The notes under the pieces were generated by a model, which did not search any database, had not been told where the DNA came from, and saw only the letters and a program-made list of their open reading frames with translations. From an uncultured Bacteroidales bacterium (GTDB lineage: Bacteria; Bacteroidota; Bacteroidia; Bacteroidales; Paludibacteraceae), in assembly GCA_900319035.1 (NCBI GenBank), contig ONMU01000012.1:1-60550 (forward strand): a stretch of DNA of 60,550 nt, read 5' to 3'. The position numbers and the translations under genes are program-made. The number at the start of each line of letters is the position of its first letter. The first letter of the stretch is position 1. This document shows positions 59,414 through 60,550 of the stretch, in pieces.

Positions 59414-60052
59414 ATGAAAAAAATTGACATCATGGCTACCATCAAGGATGGAATCGCCATCGCTCTGGTTAATTTCCTGAGTCTTATTTTAACCACTATT
59501 CTGTACGTCCTGACAATCTGGATCCCGTATCTCAACGTCGGAACGACGATCGCTATGTGCTCCCTCACCGCTGAAATGGCAAAGGGTGGAGCTATCAACC
59601 CCTTCTTTATCTTCAAAAGCGAGTATCGCAAGAACATGGGCGAGTTCTTCATCCTCATGTCTCTTATGATGGGTGCGATGAGTGTCGGATTCATGTTTAT
59701 GTTCATCCCGGGATTCGTTATTTCCATTGCTTTCGGCTTCGCAGCTGTCCTCTTTGTGGATAAAGACATGTCGGCTTTGGAGGCTCTCCGCGAATCCAAC
59801 CGCATCACCTTTGGCAATAAATGGCGCATTTTCTTCTCCAAATTCGCCCTTTGCATCTGCCTCTTTATAGCTGTTGCGATCATCGACGCTATCTTCGGTA
59901 TCGGCGAAGTTCAGTGGTTAGAGTCCATCGGTACGATCATCAACGTGCTCATCATCCTCTTCTTCATTCCCGCTCTTTATGGCGTAGAAGCTTCGATCTA
60001 CAAACAACTTACCGCTTCTGACGATGCTAAAGATGCTCCTGTAGCAGAGTAA
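59414..60052 (+). CDS. Small polytopic membrane protein, unrecognised
   Basis: 212 residues with about five membrane helices (17-40, 45-60, 78-115 as a hairpin, 140-165, 172-192). The GTTIAMCSLTAEMAKGG and ALEALRESNRITFGNKWRIF segments resemble DUF975/Yip1-like or glycerophosphodiester-phosphodiesterase membrane-domain families, but I cannot choose. Twenty-four bases after the lipoprotein gene, so co-transcribed; ends before a terminator. Confidence 0.7.
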   Translation: MKKIDIMATIKDGIAIALVNFLSLILTTILYVLTIWIPYLNVGTTIAMCSLTAEMAKGGAINPFFIFKSEYRKNMGEFFILMSLMMGAMSVGFMFMFIPGFVISIAFGFAAVLFVDKDMSALEALRESNRITFGNKWRIFFSKFALCICLFIAVAIIDAIFGIGEVQWLESIGTIINVLIILFFIPALYGVEASIYKQLTASDDAKDAPVAE

Positions 60053-60081
60053 TACGCGTACGCGTGCGCACGTACACGCGT
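60053..60081 (+). repeat. GC-rich inverted repeat after the membrane protein gene
   Basis: ACGCGTACGCG and CACGTACACGCGT-type arms, alternating CG/AC, directly after the stop. May strengthen the terminator that follows. Confidence 0.5.
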
Positions 60082-60105
60082 TCCTTATAATATAATATAT
60101 AGAAT

Positions 60106-60137
60106 GCCCCCTTTCCTCGTGAAAGGGGCTTTTTTTG
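60106..60137 (+). terminator. Rho-independent terminator before the rRNA operon
   Basis: GCCCCCTTTC and GAAAGGGGC flank CTCGT, followed by seven T. Confidence 0.93.
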
Positions 60138-60250
60138 CCCTTTTTGCCAAAACAACAGAAAAACCGCAAAAAACAACAAAAATATTATCTATTGATAATC
60201 AATGAGTTACAAAGAAAGTGCATTTTTTAGTGCATTTTTTTGCAAAAATA

Positions 60251-60282
60251 TTTGGTCATGTCAAAAATTTGTACTACCTTTG
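60251..60282 (+). promoter_or_regulatory. rRNA operon promoter
   Basis: TTTG (60251-60254), 20 bases, TACCTTTG (60275-60282). TTTGGTCATGTCAAAAA and the following CCGCTTT are shared with the tRNA-Lys promoter. Confidence 0.93.
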
Positions 60283-60502
60283 CATCCGCTTTCGCTCAAA
60301 AATGGATCACCTCCTAACGAGCCTAAGCAAAAACGTGATCTTTGAAAGATTGTCTATTCATAACAAGATGTAGTACAAGAACTGAATAGAGTAGTGATTG
60401 CGAATATTCATTATTCATTAATCATTATTCATTAATATGGTTCCCGAAAAATTCTACACTTGATAAATTCGATTATTCTGAGCTATCTTATAAATTTCTT
60501 TT
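60283..60502 (+). ncRNA. 16S rRNA leader (pre-rRNA 5' segment)
   Basis: About 220 bases without a gene. TGGATCACCTCCT (60303-60315) equals the 3' end of bacterial 16S rRNA. GTGATCTTTGAAAGATTG (60335-60352) resembles a boxA antitermination site (CTTTGA). Heptamers ATTCATT, ATTCATT, AATCATT and ATTCATT lie at 60406-60433. Confidence 0.75.
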
Positions 60503-60550
60503 TACAACGAAGAGTTTGATCCTGGCTCAGGATGAACGCTAGCGACAGGC
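60503..60550 (+). rRNA. rrs: 16S ribosomal RNA, 5' end
   Basis: AGAGTTTGATCCTGGCTCAG, the universal 16S 5' primer site, starts at 60511 and is followed by GATGAACGCTAGCGACAGGC as in Bacteroidales. The gene runs off the window. The exact mature 5' end is estimated. Confidence 0.97.

Overview
The window reads as Bacteroidales (phylum Bacteroidota). The support is the Bacteroidetes-type promoter repeated throughout (TTTG, 20 bases, TAnnTTTG), the rpmB-rpmG-DUF4295 ribosomal cluster, an outer-membrane beta-barrel protein with a carboxypeptidase-like N-terminal domain, and a 16S rRNA 5' end (AGAGTTTGATCCTGGCTCAG, then GATGAACGCTAGCGACAGGC) at the right edge. Genus cannot be decided from the sequence.

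Left part, about 0.1 to 25.5 kb: an AT-rich accessory region that looks like a defence island. In order it holds three unrecognised membrane or coiled-coil genes (324-2584); a small P-loop protein (2651-3118); a three-gene ABC-three-component (ABC-3C) system with a DUF2326 ATPase (3128-6023); a 1227-residue protein followed by a HEPN-like protein (6273-10607); a sugar aminotransferase and two decayed gene remnants (10729-12567); an HD-family dNTP triphosphohydrolase overlapping a small nucleotidyltransferase (12610-14795); and a probable five-gene operon, KAP NTPase, STAND NTPase, TIR, TPR, FRG (14881-23878). A Fic protein with a three-copy operator-like repeat follows (24030-25508). The STAND protein starts, and the neighbouring TIR protein ends, with the same kind of short Asn/Gly-rich beta motif. 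This suggests an NLR-like sensor that recruits a TIR effector by templated assembly, and it is the strongest candidate here for a little-described system.

Right part, about 25.6 to 60.5 kb: mostly core genes. These are wecB and a FemAB-like gene that both carry in-frame palindromic insertions; rpmB-rpmG-DUF4295; a lipid kinase; an AmgK-like kinase, RapZ C-terminal-like protein and MurU-like nucleotidyltransferase; tRNA-Lys; a membrane protein with a ribosomal-L12-like domain; a shortened dcw cluster (murC-ftsQ-ftsA-ftsZ); a Wzz-like protein; a reverse-strand lepA-antiporter-dedA group; an orphan histidine kinase; an outer-membrane protein; gdhA; kbl-tdh; an M16 protease; era; dnaK; a lipoprotein; a small membrane protein; and the start of an rRNA operon.

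Three sequence-level patterns run through the window. (1) Many spacers are tandem arrays of 7-, 8- or 9-base units that overlap stop and start codons and also occur inside two genes and the rRNA leader. (2) Promoters carry an extended, often palindromic -33 element (TTTGCATATATGCAAA), and tRNA, L28 and rRNA promoters share a distinct version. (3) Palindromic REP-like elements are inserted in frame in coding sequence. Other oddities are a lepA gene whose 5' end coincides with a promoter, a 19-bp hairpin in the first codons of era, a sigma54-like promoter before dnaK, and a copy of the 16S 3' end in the rRNA leader.
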